Shown: in pieces, positions 1 to 64,000 of the stretch
Position numbering within the stretch: position 1 is the stretch's first letter
Layout of the letters: every line of letters begins with the position of its first letter
Assembly (NCBI GenBank): GCA_009731375.1
Contig: BJOX01000321.1
Coordinates: forward strand, 557,334-621,333
Length of the DNA stretch: 64,000 nucleotides
Reading direction: 5' to 3'
DNA from: Paulinella micropora
Lineage: Eukaryota > Cercozoa > Imbricatea > Euglyphida
Made by a program: the position numbers and the translations under genes
Notes under the pieces: generated by a model
What the model was told of the DNA's origin: nothing
Databases searched by the model: none
What the model saw: the letters and a program-made list of their open reading frames with translations, nothing else

Positions 1-735
1 TTATGATTGCTACGTGAGACGCTGACGGCTATCAAGAACGCCAAAAGGAACATAGAATACTGCTATATATACATTATGTATGTAATGTATGTATGTATGT
101 ATGTATGTATTTATGTATGCATGTATGTATGTATGTATGTATGTATGCATGTATGCATGTAATGTTATGTATGTATGTATGTATGTATGTATGTATGTAT
201 GTATGTATGTATGTATGATCTCCAGTACGATGCTTCGCCCTCATGATATTACGCGGTAATGTATGTATGTATGTATGTATGCATGTATGTATGTATGTAT
301 ACATGTATGTATGTATGCATGCATGTATGTATGTATGTATGTATGTATGTATGTATATATGTATGTATGTATACATGTATGCATGCATGTATGTATGTAT
401 GTATGTATGTATGTATACATGTATGTATACATGTATGTATGTATGTATGTATGTATGTATGCATGTATGTATGTATGCATGTATGTATGTATGTATGTAT
501 GTATCTATCTATCTATGTATATATATGTATGTATGTATGTATTCCTTTATGTTGTGCATGCTTATAATTTGTATACGAACCCCTTATCTGCATCAAACAC
601 CTCAAAAGGTAAATACTCATTTATTTACTTACTTACTTACTTATTTGCTTGCTTGCTTGCTTGCTTACTTACTTACTTACTTTCTTTCTTTCTTTCTTTC
701 TTACTTGCTTACTTGCTTGCTTTCTTGCTTTCTTG

Positions 736-798
<63 letters not shown>

Positions 799-871
799 GC
801 GTTCTTGCGTTCTTACTTACTTACTTACTTACTTACTTACCTACCAACTGTGCTCAGGTGTAAATTCCTAG

Positions 872-7746
<6,875 letters not shown>

Positions 7747-8757
7747 CATTGAGACCACCACCAACCTCTCCATGGTCTAACATTGAGACCACCACCAACC
7801 TCTCCATGGTCTAACATTGAAAAAGCGAGACCACCACCAATCTCTCTATGGTCTAACATTGAGACCACCACCAACCTCTCCATGGTCTAACATTGAGACC
7901 ACCACCAACCTCTCCATGGTCTAACATTGAGACCACCACCAACCTCTCCATGGTCTAACATTGACCACCACCAACCTCTCCATGGTCTGACATTGAGACC
8001 ACCACCAACCTCTCCAGGGTCTAACATTGTTTTGCGAGACCACCACCAACCTCTCCATGGTCTAACATTCTATTACGTTTAGCGAGACCACCACCAACCT
8101 CTCCATGGTCGAACATTGTATGACATTTAGCGAGACCACCACCAACCTATATCCATGGTCTAACATTGTATGACGTTTAGCGAGACCACCACCAACCTCT
8201 CTATGGTCTAACATTCTATTACGTTTAGCGAGACCACCACCAACATCTCCACGGTCTAACATTCATTACGTTTAGCGAGACCACCACCAACCTCGCCACG
8301 GTCTAACATTCTATTACGTTTAGCGAGACCACCACCAACCTCTCTATGGTCTAACATTCTATTACGTTTAGCGAGACCACCACCAACCTCTCCATGGTCT
8401 AACATTCTATTACGTTTAGCGAGACCACCACCAACCTATCCATGGTCTAACATTCTATTACGTTTAGCGAGACCACCACCAACCTCTCTATGGTCTAACA
8501 TTCTATTACGTTTAGCGAGACCACCACCAACCTCTCCACGGTCTACCATTGTATTACGTTTAGCGAGACCACCACCAACCTATCCATGGTCTAAAATTGA
8601 GACCACCAACAACCTCTCCATGGTCTAACAAGACCACCACCAACCTCTCCATGGTCTAACATTTCATTACCTTTAGCGAGACCACCACCAACCTCTCCGT
8701 GGTCTAATATTGTATTACGTTTAGCGAGACCACCACCAACCTATATCCATGGTGTAA

Positions 8758-9747
<990 letters not shown>

Positions 9748-9849
9748 CCCACTATAATATAAATATTATTATTATTATAGCAATCCTCACAAAGGCAAAC
9801 GATTGTCTTTTAGCAAGAAAGGGAGCGAGGGTCGAACGATCGGTCCTTT

Positions 9850-10150
9850 GATCTTTCACGTTTTCTGATTAAGAATTTCTTGTAATTAAATAATAAAACT
9901 AGTAGGGAAAACAGAAAAGGGAACTTGCCAGTGAGTTGCCGCCTGGCAGTGAAGAGTATGCCGGCCCCCCCGGTATATAAAAGCAATACTTACCGTTCCG
10001 GTCTGTCGGTTATCCCTGGTCTGGAGGCTACGAAGTCTTCATATCGTTAGGACAGTTATCGGTTATTAAATATCGTACTATTGTAACAATCTGGAGTCGC
10101 TACAATAAATTGAATAACGGCTTTGCAATCTTTCTAAGTCTTGGTGGGAA
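9850..10150 (+). mobile_element. Possible solo LTR or promoter-like unit
   Basis: Unique sequence with a TATA-like 'ggtatataaaag' near 9972-9982 followed about 120 bases later by 'aataaa' (10104-10109), an order typical of an LTR. No terminal TG/CA pair or target duplication was established, so this is a weak call. It could equally be the 3' flank of gene B. Confidence 0.2.
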
Positions 10151-10284
10151 GTTCAATCTTAATAAATATTATAATTTAATTAATATTATCATTGTATTAA
10201 TATTATCATTGTATTAATAATTGTAATATTATATTAATATGTACGAGGAATTACTACAAGCAGAGAAGGTCCGATTCAGATGCC

Positions 10285-33286
<23,002 letters not shown>

Positions 33287-33296
33287 GCAAACAGCG

Positions 33297-33729
33297 AATA
33301 AGGAACACAGAAAAAAAAAAGACCACGGAGAAAACCACAACAACAACAACAATGACCGTAATAATAATAACAATAACAAAAACAACAACAACAACAACAA
33401 TAACAATAACAACAACAACAACAACAACAACAACAGCAACAAGAACAGCAGCAGCAGCAACAACAGCAGCAGTACCACTTCTCCCACCACCACCACCAAC
33501 AACGACAATCAGAATAAGAATAACAATCACAATAAGAATAACAAGGACCATGACAGTAAGAATAACAATAACAACAATAATAACAACAACAACATCATCA
33601 TCATCAGCAGCAGCAGAAGATGTTGTTGGTGGTGGCGGTGGTGGTGGTAGCAGTGCTGGTGGTGTTGTCGTTGTTGTTGCTGGTGGTGGTTGGTGGTGGT
33701 AGAAGTGCTGGTGGTGCTGCTGCTGCTGC

Positions 33730-33771
<42 letters not shown>

Positions 33772-34035
33772 CATCAGCATCATCATCATCAAAATCATCA
33801 TTATTATCATCATCATCACTATCATCATCATCATCATCATCATCATCACCATCACCATCATCATCATCATCATCATCATCATTATCATAATCATCATTAT
33901 CATCATCATCAACAACAACAACAGCAACAAAAACAACTTATCATAATCATCATTATCATCATCAACAACAACAGCAACAAAAACAACAACACAACAACAA
34001 CAACAACAGCTAACAACAACAACAACAACAACATC
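33297..34035. repeat. (CAA)n, (CAT)n and (TTG)n upstream of the CDPK start
   Basis: Trinucleotide repeats directly upstream of the proposed start codon. No promoter motif can be assigned. Confidence 0.8.
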
Positions 34036-35160
34036 GACGATGTTCTGAAAAAGAAACCATCTGCCTGCTCGCATGAACGGGGAAAGAACAGTTAATTTGG
34101 TGGGTGGGTCTAAATGACAAGCATGGAGCGAAACCGTCGTGCGGCTGGATATGTTGGTTATGCGGACTGATTGTCACGGTGAAAATAAAGAAAACAAGAA
34201 GCTATGAAACAGATACCCGGTGGGTTTATGGTTGGTATTGCCCATGGCTACGAAGTATCGTTACCTGCAAAGTGTCGCAGCAAATCATCAACTCCTATTG
34301 CGTTGCCCAGAGAGATTTCATTCAGAACACAGGTAGGACATAGATGACGCATAACATTTAAATTACTATTGCTGTTTGCATAACTTCCACACAGGAGTAA
34401 AAAAATTGGTACAAACTACTTCTCCTCTCTGTACACAGGAGTAAAAAAATTGGTACAAACTTCTCCCCTGTACACTTGGCAAACGCTTGATCCACCACTT
34501 ATGCGCCAGTACTGAAATATTTATAATTTTTTTTGAAAAGTAAATATATGGCATGTGGAATGTGAATAGCAATTTCTGCTGGGGTCAGTAAGTGCAGTGA
34601 ATAGTGTCGAAACTTCGTTCTCTTTGGTCATAAGACCCCGTTTCATCCAACTCAACATAAATGGCATTTACGTTACAACGGGCCGCCAGTTCCAGCAGTA
34701 AGGAGGGATGACAAGCATCACATACAAGTATGCCTGCGAGTCCTGTGGTGACCCCTTTCCCTCCTTACTGTCACCCCCCTCCTCCTTCCCTCTCCTTTTT
34801 TTTCGCTTTGCTTTTAAAGATTCAGGAGGTGGAGCACAGCAGCATAGACTCTACCATTTTTTTTACCATCCCAAACTGCTGCTGCTACTACTACTAGGCC
34901 TAGGCCTTCGATTTAATGAAGTTAAGAAAGTTAACCTGGTCATCCATACAAATCGTTAGCTCAAGAACTATTGATTTAACTATATGGTAGTGATGGTGAC
35001 CTACTTCTCAAATTATTAAGAATAATGAAAAAATTAAATTATTAAAAAAAATTAAAATATTAAAATAAAATAGATTGAAAGTATTAAGGTAAAAATAGAA
35101 ATAAAATAGAAAAATAAAAAAAGAAAATAAAAATAACGTAAAATAACATGACGAAAAGGT
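34036..35160. other. Low-repeat intergenic sequence
   Basis: About 1.1 kb of mostly unique sequence between genes B and C with no convincing exon. A 28-base direct duplication containing 'aaaaaaattggtacaaact' lies at 34390-34460. Confidence 0.5.
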
Positions 35161-35200
35161 TATATATATTATATATATAAATACATATATATATATATAT

Positions 35201-35268
<68 letters not shown>

Positions 35269-35787
35269 TATATATATATATATGTATATATATATAATAT
35301 ACATATATGTATATGAAGATAGAGGAGAGAGAGAGAGAGAAGAGAGAGAGAGGAGAGAAGAGAGAAGAGAGAGGTGGTTAAGATATGGACAAAGAGCAGG
35401 GATAAAAGGAGATAGAGATCCCAACGACCACTAAAAAACATTAAACGTGGACAAACCGTTTAGGGTTTCTTTCATTGGGGTAATAAAGTCCTGTTATCTA
35501 CAGCGCTAACAATTAGCTATGCCAGCTATTGCTATTGCTATCCCACCAACCATTGGTCATGATTGGTATAAGAAATTTCCAGGATATTGGGGGGAGGTTG
35601 AGAGGGAGAGAGAGAGAGAGAAAGAGAAAGAGAGAAATGGAGAGAGAGAGAAGGGGGGGGGGGGGGGGGGAAANNNNNNNNNNNNNNNNNNNGGGGGGGG
35701 GGGGGTTGAACCAGAGTCAAGATTGCTGTAAAGTCAGGAGATATAGCTTGAGTTCATTCTTGAATTCAGCTTTATAGGTGATATTCC

Positions 35788-36640
35788 TCAGGCGTTCCGG
35801 CAGCTTATTCCATTGCGCTTGTGCTGCTCTGCTATACTGGCTGGGAGGAAAGCCTTGAAGGCTGGGTAAATAAGGGAGTGTGCATCCATGCATACGCTAT
35901 CTTTATACATGTTAAGTATGTTGAGTAGGCGTAGTTTGGCAAAAAGTGGTTTGGTAGGTGTTCTCCATGATTTGTGGCAGATCAGGCGGACTATACGTTT
36001 TTGGATGGTAATAAGTGGATGTATAATGGTGTTGTATTCATCAGATCCCCCAATCATGAGTGTGGTGTCATCTGCATATGCAAAGACTTTCCCGTGTGTT
36101 AGTGAGAGTATAATATCGTTGATGTATAGAATGAAGAGCGTTGTTGAGAGTGTGCTACCTTGCGGGATCCCATGTGTGATCTTGCGTGGGTAGGAACGAG
36201 CATATTGGGTAAATACGGTTTGGTATCGTTTTGTGAGGTATGATTTGAAAAAGGTAGTGGTGTTATCGCTAAAATTTATATTATTTCGTAGTTTATGGAT
36301 GAATGTTTCATGATCGATGGTGTCATAAGCTTTCGATAGGTCGATAAACAGAGCAAGCACATACCGTCCTGGGCCTTTGAGGTTTTGGATGTGATTTAAG
36401 ATGGTGTGTGTGGTGATTGTTGTGTTCGAGTGTGGTCGGAAAGCATATTGAGTTCGGGAGAGGATGTCGTACCTGGTAAGGTGGGCCATCAGTTGCTTGT
36501 TGAGTATAGTGTCAAAGACCTTAGCGATAATCGGCAGTGGCGAGATAGGTCTGTAGCTCTCAGGCAGCGTTCTATCTTTAGCTCTATATATTTCAATAAC
36601 TTCAGTTATTTTTAGTGCATTGGTTATGTTCTATAGCTTT
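35788..36640 (-). mobile_element. Non-LTR retrotransposon reverse transcriptase, 5'-truncated and internally deleted
   Basis: Open frame of about 284 codons on the minus strand. Seen in order: RTLPESYRPISPLPIIAKVF, QYAFRPHSNT, palm motif LFIDLSKAYDTIDH, HGIPQGSTLSTTLFILYIND and the active site FAYADDTTL. After GGSDEYNTI the frame jumps to HPLITIQKRIVRLICHKSWR, which normally lies more than 100 residues later in LINE-type enzymes. The copy therefore has an in-frame internal deletion removing the thumb and connection. It lacks any N-terminal endonuclease and ends at a stop near 35788, then poly-G and N. Confidence 0.85.
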
Positions 36641-36661
36641 ATTAAAGAGCTTGGTTAATAT

Positions 36662-36705
<44 letters not shown>

Positions 36706-36861
36706 GCTACTACTACTATTACTACTACTACTATTACTACTACTACTACGACGACGACGACGACGACGACAGCCAACTACTGCAACTACCACCACCAACA
36801 CCACCACGCACTACCACCACCACCACTACTACTACCACTACTACCACTACCACTACTACCA

Positions 36862-36908
<47 letters not shown>

Positions 36909-36942
36909 GCTACTACTACTGCTACTACTACATACTACTACA

Positions 36943-36998
<56 letters not shown>

Positions 36999-37013
36999 AC
37001 TACTACTACTACA

Positions 37014-37075
<62 letters not shown>

Positions 37076-37106
37076 CACTACCACTACACTCCTCCTCCTC
37101 CTCCTC

Positions 37107-37151
<45 letters not shown>

Positions 37152-37182
37152 TACTATTTACTACTAGTACTACTTTACTATT

Positions 37183-37229
<47 letters not shown>

Positions 37230-37268
37230 TTATTATTATTATTATCATTATTATTATCATTATTATTA

Positions 37269-37311
<43 letters not shown>

Positions 37312-37324
37312 CATTATTATTATT
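36662..37324. repeat. (CTA)n and (ATT)n block
   Basis: Trinucleotide repeats between the RT fragment and the tandem 493-bp units. Confidence 0.9.
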
Positions 37325-38421
37325 CGATCATCAGGCGAGAGACTGACACGGGGGGGTGGAGGACCTCGAACAAGGGTATTGGAGGCTTATGTCCGTTGAG
37401 GATATGCCATTAGCTGCATCAGTACGCCTCAGATATAGTAAATCTGCCTTGGAGTGTTGACTGTGACATATTTGAGGGAAATCCCGATGAAAAAACCTAG
37501 TCACACTTGCTAAACAGAGTTCCAGCCCAATGGCCTCAAGGCGTTAAACTGTGACGCCAACTCATAACCCTTTGGTGGTAGATGCTGGGGAGGAGGGTCG
37601 TTGCGCGCGTAAAAGATCTTAAACTCCGCATATGCTGGTTGATAGCCCAGGACCCAGCAGACACCAGATTGTTATGGGTGGGGTTTCGAGGCAGCTCTAG
37701 CAACCGCGCTTGGTGTATGCACTTGCACATTCGGTGACGTCTTGCAAGAGGTTGCTGGGACTGCGGAATAACCTCGGCTTAGTGCAGTCTTGCCCTCAGG
37801 AGCTCCATCGGTGGCCCCGATCATCAGGCGAGAGACTGACACGGGGGGGTGGAGGACCTCGAACAAGGGTATTGGAGGCTTATGTCCGTTGAGGATATGC
37901 CATTAGCTGCATCAGTACGCCTCAGATATAGTAAATCTGCCTTGGAGTGTTGACTGTGACATATTTGAGGGAAATCCCGATGAAAAAACCTAGTCACACT
38001 TGCTAAACAGAGTTCCAGCCCAATGGCCTCAAGGCGTTAAACTGTGACGCCAACTCATAACCCTTTGGTGGTAGATGCTGGGGAGGAGGGTCGTTGCGCG
38101 CGTAAAAGATCTTAAACTCCGCATATGCTGGTTGATAGCCCAGGACCCAGCAGATACCAGATTGTTATGGGTGGGGTTTCGAGGCAGCTCTAGCAACCGC
38201 GCTTGGTGTATGCACTTGCACATTCGGTGACGTCTTGCAAGAGGTTGCTGGGACTGCGGAATAACCTCGGCTTAGTGCAGTCTTGCCCTCAGGAGCTCCA
38301 TCGGTGGCCCCGATCATCAGGCGAGAGACTGACATGGGGGGGTGGAGGACCTCGAACAAGGGTATTGGAGGCTTATGTCCGTTGAGGATATGCCATTAGC
38401 TGCATCAGTACGCCTCAGATA

Positions 38422-38423
<2 letters not shown>
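37325..38423 (-). repeat. Tandem array of the 493-bp repeat, 2.2 units
   Basis: The junction sequence 'cgatcatcaggcgagag' recurs at 37325, 37818 and 38311, exactly 493 bases apart. The units differ by only a few substitutions. The array is bounded by ATT repeats on both sides. Head-to-tail dimers like this suggest unequal exchange or a concatemeric template. Confidence 0.92.
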
Positions 38424-38487
<64 letters not shown>

Positions 38488-38570
38488 TATTATTATTATT
38501 ACTACTACTACTACTACTACTGCTACTACTACTACTACTACTACTACTTCTGCTGCTGCTGCTGCTACTG

Positions 38571-38607
<37 letters not shown>

Positions 38608-38760
38608 TACTATAGAACTAGAAGAAGAAGAAGAAGAAGAAGAAGAAGAAGAAGAAGAAGAAGAAGAAGAAGAAGAAGAAGAAGAAGAAGAAGAAGAAGA
38701 AGAAGGAAGAAGGAAGAAGAAAGTAGGAAAGAAGGAAAGAAGGAAAGAAGGAAAGAAGGA

Positions 38761-38804
<44 letters not shown>

Positions 38805-39032
38805 AAAGAAAGAAAAGAAAGAAAAGAAAGAAAAGAAGGAAAGAAGGGAGGAGGAGGAAGAGGGAGGAGGGAGGAAGAGGGAGGAGGGAGGAAGAGGAGG
38901 GAGGAAGAGGGAGGAAGAGGGAGGAGGGAGGAAGAGGGAGGAGGAGGGAGAAAGAGGGAGGAGAAGGGAGGGAGGAGGGAGGGAGGGAGGAGGAGGGAAG
39001 AGGGAAGAGGGAAGAAAGAAGGAAGAAGGAAG

Positions 39033-39087
<55 letters not shown>

Positions 39088-39178
39088 CCTGTGCCAGCAG
39101 GAGGGGTTGAAACGTTCACCACGCTAGACTGGGATCCACCCACTGGATGGTGTCCGAAATGCAACCAAGCCGTCTCTC

Positions 39179-39243
<65 letters not shown>

Positions 39244-39856
39244 CCCTTCCTCGCTCCCTCCGTCCCTCCTTTCCTCCTACTTTTCTTCCTTTCCTCCTAC
39301 TTGTCTTCCTTTCCTCCCTCGTTTCATCCCTCTCTCCTTCCCTCCCNNNNNNNNNNNNNNNNNNNNNNNNNNNNNNNNNNNNNNNNNNNNNNNNNNNNNN
39401 NNNNNNNNNNNNNNNNNNNNNNNNNNNNNNNNNNNNNNNNNNNNNNNNNNNNNNNNNNNNNNNNNNNNNNTCTTCTTCTTCTCCTCCTCCTCCTCCTCCT
39501 CCTCCTTCTTCTTCTTCTTCTTCTTCTTCTTCTTGTTTTTTTTTTCTTCTTTTTTTTCTTTCTTCTTCTTCTTCTTCTTCTTCTTCTTCTTCTTTTTCAT
39601 CATCTACATTATCATCATCATCGTCGTCATCTTCTTCTTCTTCTTCTTCTTCTTCTTCTTCTTCTTCTTCTCCTCCTCCTCCTCCTCCTCCTCCTCCTTT
39701 TCTTCTTCTTCTTCTTCTTCTTCTTCTTCTTCTTCTTCTTCTCCTCCTCCTCCTCCTCCTTCTTCTTCTTCTTCTTCTTCTTCTCCTCCTCCTCCTCCTC
39801 CTCCTCCTCCTTCTTCTTCTTCTTCTTTTTCTTCGTCTTCTTCCTCCTCCTCCTCT

Positions 39857-39888
<32 letters not shown>

Positions 39889-40545
39889 TTCTTCTTCTTC
39901 TTCTTCTTCTTCTTCTTCTTCATCTACATTATCATCATCATCATCATCATCATCTTCCTCTTCTTCTTCTTCTTCTCCTCCTCCTCCTCCTCCTCCTCCT
40001 TTCTTCTTCTTCTTCTTCTTCTTCTTCTTCTTCTTCTTCTTCTTCTCCTCCTCCTCCTCCTCCTCCTCCTCCTTCTTCTTCTTCTTCTTCTTCTTCTTCC
40101 CTCCTCCTCCTCCTCCACCACCACCTCCTCCTCCTCCTCCGCCTCCTTTCTTCTTCTTCTTCTTCTTCTTCTTCATCTTCTTCTTCTTCTTTCTTCTTCT
40201 TCTTTCTTCTTCTTCTTCTTCTTCTTCTTCTTCTTCTTTCTTCTTCTTTCTTCTTCTTTCTTCTTTCTTCTTTCTTCTTCTTTCTTCTTTCTTCTTTCTT
40301 CTTCTTTCTTCTTGTTCTTTCTTCTCTTTCTTCTTCTTTCTTCTTCTTTCTTCTTTCTTCTTCTTCTTCTTCTTCTTCTTCTTCTTCTTCTTCTTCTCCT
40401 TCTTCTCCTTGTTCTCCTTCTCCTTCTTCTCCTTCTTCTTCTCCTTCTTCTTCTTCTTCTTCTTCTTCTTCTTCTTCTTCTTCTTCTTCTTCTCCTCCTC
40501 CTCCTCCTCCTCCTCCTCCTTCTCCTCCTTCTCCTCTTTCTTTTC
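38424..40545. repeat. (ATT), (ACT), (GAA) and large (CTT/CCT)n block
   Basis: Purine and pyrimidine tracts flip strand near 39,010-39,170, with N at 39,347-39,470. The long Leu/Ser/Phe or Lys/Glu open frames here are repeat artefacts. A short unique piece at 39,085-39,170 was not recognised. Confidence 0.9.
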
Positions 40546-41041
40546 CTTCTTCAGATTCAGTGGACCATCGCTGCTAAGCATCAGTGAGCATCTTTTGCGG
40601 CGTTGGTGTCACCAGCGTATCTCCTCCTCTTCTTTTCCCTCCTGCACCTCCTGCACCTCCTCTCCTCCTCCTCCTCCTCCTCCTCCTCCTCCTCCTCCTT
40701 CTCCTCCTCCTCCCCCTCCTCGTTTTCCTCGGCCTCGGTCTGATATGATTGACAAAGATTCGTTCTCCATTTGTGGCACGCTTTGGACTTCAGGTTGAAC
40801 AATATGTTGATAAGAGGGAAAATTGATTAGGGTGTAGCCAAATCCTTTGCCAACTGCTTTGAGAAATAACTGCGTACTATGCCGCGGCGTGAAGGGCAGC
40901 GCGCATCGATATTATGAAACCGTTTCATAACTTCGTACATGATGACTTTGCTGGCGAAGTGTCATCATTTTTACTGAAGGTAACGGTCGAAAATGTCACC
41001 TACTAGCCGTTATATATGCGCCGGTCCGATCCGAGAGCCTG

Positions 41042-41094
<53 letters not shown>

Positions 41095-42926
41095 NNNNNN
41101 NNNNNNNNNNNNNNNNNNNNNNNNNNNNNNNNNNNNNNNNNNNNNNNNNNNNNTTTTTTTGAACGTGACACAGAGCCGAGCGGTAATATTAACAATCAAA
41201 GAACACTTTTTTTTTTGTAGAGATGAAAAGGTATGAAAAGTCAGTGACGGATGGCGGCTGAGCTCTGAGAGTCAATCATGATTTTCCGAGCCAGTCATCT
41301 GTCACTGACCGGAGCCGCGGCGGTGCCACTCGATTGAAGACTCAGAGTCTAGCCGTATATATATAACGGACTCTTCTGACCGTAATATTACGAAGAAGGC
41401 GAACGTCCGACTCAATCATCAGGTTGACTCGGAGGCGAGCACTCTGTAGTGGCGACCGTCTCGAAGTGCCTCTCTTTCAAGTCTAACAAAGCAAAGGGGC
41501 GACCGTCGGAGCAACGACACATGCCAGTGAGCCGCGTCCCGTAACCCAAGTCTTTTCCAACTATTACTAGATCTATAATCTATTAAAGTGGGTTTCAAAA
41601 AAGTGGCACTGCGCCGGTCGGAACCGGGGCACGGGCCGCGGGCGCCTGAGCCGACGGTGCCGTTCCGATCAGCGCTGGCTCAGCCAGAGTCGGACCGCGA
41701 ACCGGGACCTCAGGACCTGGTGACCAGCTCAGGCGGCCGCCCGGTGGGGCCACTTGTCAAGGAACAGTCACTGTCACCGGGCCCGGGTGCCACTATCAGT
41801 TCAAACTGCACTCAGGCTAGCTGAGTGGTCAAAGTATATAACCCAAAATAACATATGAATCAGATTCAAGTACTACTGACAGTTCTCCACTCGATACTAT
41901 GATTAATACTACCTACGAACGTTCACTGTGTTCAAACTCATCATTGAAATGATAGGGACACTTCCAACGGTTTCTTGCGGCGGGGTTCAAGTTTCCTTAA
42001 GCTTTGGCTAAGTTGTTTGGTTTCACTGAATTTCTGACTTCCCTTTCTGTTCAAGTATAGACTCGGTGGAGATTAGCCGCGCCCTTGCGCTTGAATCGTG
42101 GGGCCAGTGACAGTATGCCACGGTTCATTATTAAATCACTTCTTTTTTTCCTAGTCTTTGAGCCGGCTAGTAAGGGTCACTTGAAGACCAAGTGTCTTGT
42201 TACAACTTCGGATCGCGGACCTCAGGTGACCAGCTCAGGCGGCCGCCCGGTGGGGCCGCCACTTGTCAAGGAACAGCCTACGGTGCCACTGTCAGTTCAA
42301 ACTGCAGTGGTCGAAGTATTATTAATAATAACCTGAACTGAAATAATCAGACTACTACTGACAGTCACCTGAGCGGAGTGCCGCATCTTTGTGAACCCGG
42401 CCGGCCGCGCCCACGTTGGCCCGGTCACGGTCACAGGACCGTGACCCAGTGGCTCACGCTCTTCTTGCAGTCACAGTGATATTGTACCGTATTATTAATA
42501 CTGCAAAGTTATTGCAATTGAAAATGTATTTAATATATGATATGACTGGTTACGGTAACAGTAATGTTAACATCGTATCGGATCATTACGTGAGACAACT
42601 CCACGCAGCGACGTTTCAACATGGAGTCGTAGCTCTGATTTCCTGACGACGTCCAGGTGGGAAAACCACCCAACGTGACTTTGACTTCATTCTTCTCGCT
42701 CAATACTGATTGGAGATACGAAGATACTGAGCAGGTCGTTGGAAAGCTCTTGTCCTGAGCTTTCAAACGATGGCATTCGCATTAACATATCGCCACGATT
42801 GATGGAGAGCTCTTGTCCTGAGCTTTCAAACGATGACATTCACATTGACACATCGCCACGATTGATGGAGAACGACGAGGTCAAAGTTGGATAGTGTGCC
42901 ATGTGCATGCCCATAGTCATAAGATA
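40546..42926. other. Unique GC-richer island downstream of gene C
   Basis: No recognised exon. A 60-base segment ('gtgaccagctcaggcggcc' and its context) is duplicated at about 41705-41775 and 42217-42280. A 79-base tandem duplication containing 'ctcttgtcctgagctttc' lies at about 42730-42870. A poly-T run and N gap (41,095-41,153) interrupt it. The open frames of 66-83 codons have no visible motif. It may hold an old transposon or the 3' flank of gene C. Confidence 0.4.
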
Positions 42927-63737
<20,811 letters not shown>

Positions 63738-63759
63738 CTAGAGCAGATAGGCGGAAAAG

Positions 63760-63873
63760 GTAGGTAGGTAGGTAGGTAGGTGGGTAGGTGGGTGGGTGGG
63801 TAGGTGGGTACGTAGGTAGGTAGATAGGTAGATAGGGAGATAGATAGGTAGATAGATAGATAGATAAGTAGAT

Positions 63874-63942
<69 letters not shown>

Positions 63943-63943
63943 G

Positions 63944-64000
<57 letters not shown>
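63760..64000. repeat. (GGTA)/(GATA)n to the window edge
   Basis: Repeat upstream of the first visible reductase exon; the rest of gene C must lie beyond. Confidence 0.9.

Noticed and set aside
39091-40798. Frames of 325-500 codons, Leu/Ser/Phe or Lys/Glu
   Set aside because: Large (CTT)n block open in all frames, with an N gap inside; not a gene.

Overview
This is a eukaryotic nuclear window: small spliced exons sit in a sea of short tandem repeats. No prokaryotic signals, rRNA, tRNA or CRISPR array were recognised. Most long open frames are simple repeats read as protein and are not genes. The coding content appears only when short exons (about 21-160 nt, one of 440 nt) are joined at GT-AG sites. 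Tracking phase across the proposed introns gives three genes. The middle gene is a calcium-dependent protein kinase (kinase domain fused to four EF-hands). That family occurs in alveolates (apicomplexans, chromerids, ciliates) and in plants and green algae. The spacing and sequence around EF-hands 1-3 look most like apicomplexan-type CDPKs, so an alveolate protist is my best guess. This is an inference, not a proof.

Layout. (A) About 0.9-7.75 kb, plus strand: the 3' part of a small protein with a hydrophobic segment and two EF-hands, ending at a TAA at 7744-7746. A minisatellite of about 25 units made from its last coding bases follows. (Intergenic) 7.75-10.28 kb: convergent 3' ends of A and B, with a poly-T run and a possible solo LTR. 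(B) 10,285-33,286, minus strand: the CDPK, at least 26 exons, about 1.3 kb of coding sequence in 23 kb. Its activation-segment exon is not visible and may lie in the N gap at 26,050-26,567. (Intergenic) 33.3-42.9 kb: a truncated non-LTR reverse transcriptase, a 493-bp repeat in tandem, large CTT/GAA blocks and a GC-rich unique island. (C) 42,927 to beyond the right edge, minus strand: a NADPH-cytochrome P450 reductase-like diflavin reductase, 19 exons seen, nearly complete from the end of the FMN domain to the stop codon.

The striking feature is that almost every exon of all three genes has its edge (exon end plus splice donor, or acceptor plus exon start) copied into the neighbouring intron as direct repeats, from one extra copy up to about 25. 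The copies are separated by GATA, GTAA, CATA, CA or GA repeats. Introns therefore consist of microsatellites plus decayed decoy exon edges. Several mobile elements are embedded in the same microsatellites. A non-LTR retrotransposon with a restriction-like endonuclease is present in two long and three short 3' copies, always between (TATC)n blocks in one orientation. A 0.55-0.6 kb element with short terminal direct repeats shares its 3' end motif. There are also a small MITE family with three copies and a large palindrome.

Functional link: A and B are both calcium-sensing EF-hand proteins, convergently arranged; C is a redox enzyme. Nothing in the sequence shows that they act together. Seventeen runs of N interrupt the window, mostly inside repeats.
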